Shown piece by piece: positions 61,838 to 64,000 of a stretch of DNA of 64,000 nucleotides. Source of the stretch: Chitinophaga eiseniae (GTDB lineage: Bacteria > Bacteroidota > Bacteroidia > Chitinophagales > Chitinophagaceae); NCBI RefSeq assembly GCF_012641265.1, contig NZ_JABAHZ010000014.1, positions 47,687 through 111,686 of the forward strand. Direction: 5' to 3'. A program made the position numbers and the translations under genes. The notes under the pieces are model-generated. The model did not search any database, had not been told where the DNA came from, and saw nothing but the letters and a program-made list of their open reading frames with translations. How positions within the stretch are numbered: position 1 is the first letter of the stretch; every line of letters begins with the position of its first letter.

Positions 61838-62944
61838 CTACCTGGCGTCCAGTAGATAATAGGCGCCATCGCTGATGATGGTATCGTTTTTTGAAAGCCC
61901 CGACTTTACCACCACCTTGTTGCCGAGGACACCGTTTGTTGCTACCTGCTGGCGTACGTATTTGCCAGCAGCGATCTGCCGGAATACGAAGGAGGTATTG
62001 CTTTGCTGCAGTAATGCTTTGGGGGCAATCAGGATGGTAGGTTGCGGCGTGTTTTCAAAATTAACGTTCACATACATACCCGGTTTAAGCACGTGATCGG
62101 AATTTTCGCACTCCATCAATACTTCCACGCTGCGGGAGCTTTCCTCGATCAGTTCGTTGATATGGAAGATGGTTCCCCGTATAATTTTACCTGGCAGCGC
62201 GGCAATCGTGATCTGTGATTGACTCAGCTGGCGAATAGCACCCATGTCTTTTTCTTTGACGTGACCTGCCACCCATACCTTTGACAGTTCCGCTACTGCG
62301 GCCACACTGGCGCCGTCGTTTTTTACCAGTTGGCCTACTACCACTTTATTTTCTACTACTTCACCAGCGATGGGGGAATAGATGATCAGGGGCTGTCCCA
62401 GGATCAATTCATCGGGATTGGCCTTGAATAGCCGGATGCTTAGCCGTGCGCTTTCATATTCTTTTTTTTCTACGTCATAATTCATTTGCGCCTCTTCCAA
62501 TTCCCGCTGAATGCCTACGCCGTTTGCCACTAAGTTGCGCTGTCGCGCCAGTTTTTTCTCCGCCAGCAGCAGTTGCTCTTTCGCCTGGAAAAATGCTTTC
62601 TGTGCGGTAATAAAATCCGGTGAACTCATGGCAAATAGCGGCGTGCCCGGCGTTACGTTCATGCCAAGTTTCAGGTAGGCGGAAATGATCCTGCCTGAAA
62701 AAGTAGGCGCTATTTCCGCGAACTTGTTCGGAATCAGTTTTACCAGGCCCACTGCCGGCATCTGCTGGCGTAGCAGCTGCGTGGTGATGGTATCAACATG
62801 GATTTTTTTTGCCAGGCCGGATTGTGGATATACAATCACGGTATCGCCGTGTAGTTCACAGCTTTTGACAGGTGCCCGGGAAGTGGGTTGTGTACATGAT
62901 GCCAAGAGTAAGGTACCATAAAATAACGCCTGTATATGTTTCAT
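61838..62944 (-). CDS. RND efflux periplasmic adaptor (CusB-like) lipoprotein
   Basis: This membrane-fusion protein of about 368 aa has signal MKHIQALFYGTLLLASC with a lipobox at LASC. It shows a lipoyl/barrel-sandwich region (FSGRIISAYLKLGMNVTPGTPLFAMSSP), a coiled-coil hairpin (FFQAKEQLLLAEKKLARQRNLVANGVGIQRELEEAQMNYD begins it) and a beta-barrel with TILIAPKALLQQSNTSFVF. It bridges the RND pump and TolC channel. I chose the ATG at 62944; an upstream frame to 63022 overlaps the DUF4397 gene. The gap to the RND gene is 26 nt. Confidence 0.9.
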   Translation of the reverse strand: MKHIQALFYGTLLLASCTQPTSRAPVKSCELHGDTVIVYPQSGLAKKIHVDTITTQLLRQQMPAVGLVKLIPNKFAEIAPTFSGRIISAYLKLGMNVTPGTPLFAMSSPDFITAQKAFFQAKEQLLLAEKKLARQRNLVANGVGIQRELEEAQMNYDVEKKEYESARLSIRLFKANPDELILGQPLIIYSPIAGEVVENKVVVGQLVKNDGASVAAVAELSKVWVAGHVKEKDMGAIRQLSQSQITIAALPGKIIRGTIFHINELIEESSRSVEVLMECENSDHVLKPGMYVNVNFENTPQPTILIAPKALLQQSNTSFVFRQIAAGKYVRQQVATNGVLGNKVVVKSGLSKNDTIISDGAYYLLDAR

Positions 62945-62984
62945 TGTGCCATTGTTAAGAGTCATGAGTGCGGGTGCCTGGCTT

Positions 62985-63722
62985 TTATCTATGCAACCAT
63001 AGTTGTAAACCGGTGGCAGCATCTGCTTTGCCGTCGGTAAGGCCTTTCAGAAATAGCGTGACTGTTTTCTTCCCATCCAGCTGAAGCGAAGGGATATCCA
63101 ACAAGGTGACTGTCCTTGCGCCAACCTGGGTTTTTACTTTTACCCGGTAGGTACCGGCAGCAATGGTTTTGAAGGGTGCAAGCGCAGCGGCATCCGGATT
63201 ATTACCAATATAGGCAGTGGCCTTTACCAGCCTGGTGCTGTCTTTGTCCTTGAATACATCAATATCCACCGGCGTAGTATTGGGCGAGAGGTGAAGGAAA
63301 CGGACATTTGTTTTAGTGGCGCCGGGGTTGCTAACCATGTCTTTAAGCACAATGAATTTTACTTTGTTATTCTTGAGTGTATCATATATGAACAAGCTAT
63401 AGCTCACCGCATTTTCGAAGGTAAATTTACTTTCCGCTACCACATCGTTTCCCAGCGTTAATTTAATAGGAAGGTCTTTGCCCGGTTGCAGCATGGTATA
63501 TGGTTTTTGCGCAGACAGGTACTGTACTTTTTGCTGCGTTTTCTTTTCGTTTACATTGACCATTACTTCTGCTGTTTTGGGGGAGGCGTGTATCACCTGC
63601 AGATACGATACTGCTACATCGGGCGTATTGTCTGATTTCTTGTTGCAGGCGACTATTGATAGGCCAGCTAATACACATACAGATACTACTTTTAATGCGT
63701 TTGTTGTTTTTCTCATTTTCAT
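62985..63722 (-). CDS. DUF4397 domain-containing lipoprotein
   Basis: This 245-aa envelope lipoprotein has a lipobox at IVAC (cysteine at residue 26) and two DUF4397-type beta repeats: SYLQVIHASPKTAEVMVNVN and later TNVRFLHLSPNTTPVDIDVF, each followed by the usual sheet with an AAGTYRVKVK turn. The function of DUF4397 is unknown; it is found in many Bacteroidota surface lipoproteins. It is the first gene of the efflux operon (40 nt before the adaptor), so a role in sensing, substrate binding or envelope stress linked to the pump is possible. Confidence 0.85.
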   Translation of the reverse strand: MKMRKTTNALKVVSVCVLAGLSIVACNKKSDNTPDVAVSYLQVIHASPKTAEVMVNVNEKKTQQKVQYLSAQKPYTMLQPGKDLPIKLTLGNDVVAESKFTFENAVSYSLFIYDTLKNNKVKFIVLKDMVSNPGATKTNVRFLHLSPNTTPVDIDVFKDKDSTRLVKATAYIGNNPDAAALAPFKTIAAGTYRVKVKTQVGARTVTLLDIPSLQLDGKKTVTLFLKGLTDGKADAATGLQLWLHR

Positions 63723-64000
63723 TAATTTTTGGTTTGCGGATAAATATGTAATGCTGATGAACTACATGCTTTATAAACAGGAAGGAGCATGATCTTCCTA
63801 TCCTTTGTGAGCGCACACCCGATCTTTAACATTTTATTTTATAAGTATCCCTGGATCTTATGCAAATGAGAATAGAGGGCGTCTCAAAAATAATTGAGGC
63901 GCCCTTTTATTTTTTGGTACGACTATGCTCATTTTGCTCTGGTTTATTCCAAGATGCAATTTTTAATGCCGTATTAATTGTTAGATTACTGTATGAGTAG
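63723..64000. other. Upstream region of the efflux operon and window edge
   Basis: This 278-base region should hold the promoter of the efflux operon; none was placed with confidence. The only clear structure is the hairpin at 63877-63908. No regulator gene is visible before the window ends. Confidence 0.5.
63877..63908 (+). terminator. Hairpin terminator
   Basis: Stem GGGCGTCTCA / TGAGGCGCCC (63877-63886 with 63895-63904; one G-T pair) with an 8-nt loop is followed by TTTT. It may end a transcript whose gene is not visible, or act in both directions. Confidence 0.65.

Noticed and set aside
1..64000. CRISPR arrays, tRNA/rRNA genes, prophage or complete insertion sequences
   Set aside because: No regularly spaced repeats, cloverleaf-type sequences, transposases, integrases or phage structural genes were seen when reading both strands.

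Overview
The window looks like chromosome of a soil-type Bacteroidota, most likely Chitinophaga or a close relative in Chitinophagaceae. The reasons are several SusC/SusD outer-membrane pairs, three ECF sigma / FecR anti-sigma / TonB-receptor modules, AraC regulators beside carbohydrate loci, lipoproteins with Bacteroidota-type signal peptides, few strong Shine-Dalgarno sequences, and two bacterial-type terpene synthases. No rRNA, tRNA, CRISPR array, phage or intact insertion sequence was seen. The taxonomic call is inference from gene content.

Layout. 0-3.3 kb: a GT2 glycosyltransferase, an unrecognised protein and a Tat-exported Gfo/Idh/MocA oxidoreductase. 3.5-5.0 kb: a carboxymuconolactone-decarboxylase-like (AhpD-fold) gene translationally coupled to an ECF41-type sigma factor, with an ECF41-like promoter in front. 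5.0-7.1 kb: tandem class I terpene synthase paralogs of equal length. 7.4-8.7 kb: divergent DHFR-like and GNAT genes sharing a region of repeated ACTGGACCAC half-sites. 8.9-17 kb: sigma / FecR / STN-SusC / SusD / phosphodiesterase-like operon, with a duplicated hairpin before susC. 17-19 kb: AraC regulator and NmrA-like reductase. 19.2-25.4 kb: SusC/SusD pair and a membrane-bound AraC regulator. 25.8-29.8 kb: a TonB receptor paired with a beta-helix lipoprotein instead of SusD.

29.9-46.8 kb is the most interesting part. A GH79-like lipoprotein lies divergent to a second sigma / FecR / STN-SusC / SusD system. It is followed by a compact sugar locus: PhyH dioxygenase, XylR-like (sugar-binding plus AraC) regulator, sugar-porter MFS, second PhyH dioxygenase, TIM-barrel sugar isomerase/epimerase and a GH120 beta-xylosidase. 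Two nearly identical 35-bp boxes, each with two half-sites exactly 21 bp apart, precede the first PhyH gene and the transporter, and are the likely operators of the XylR-like protein. The set suggests uptake and intracellular processing of a xylose-containing or decorated sugar, with two Fe(II)/2-oxoglutarate oxygenases doing an unassigned oxidation.

47.3-49.9 kb holds a stand-alone degenerate receiver-AraC protein, an orphan Hpt protein, the remnant of a deleted susC gene and a small lipoprotein. 50.1-56.5 kb is a third sigma / FecR / STN-SusC system without SusD, followed by a cupin-AraC regulator. 56.6-63.7 kb holds a 112-bp inverted-repeat element and a leftward five-gene operon for an RND-type (HME-like) efflux pump, bracketed by a DUF4397 lipoprotein and an outer-membrane beta-barrel protein.
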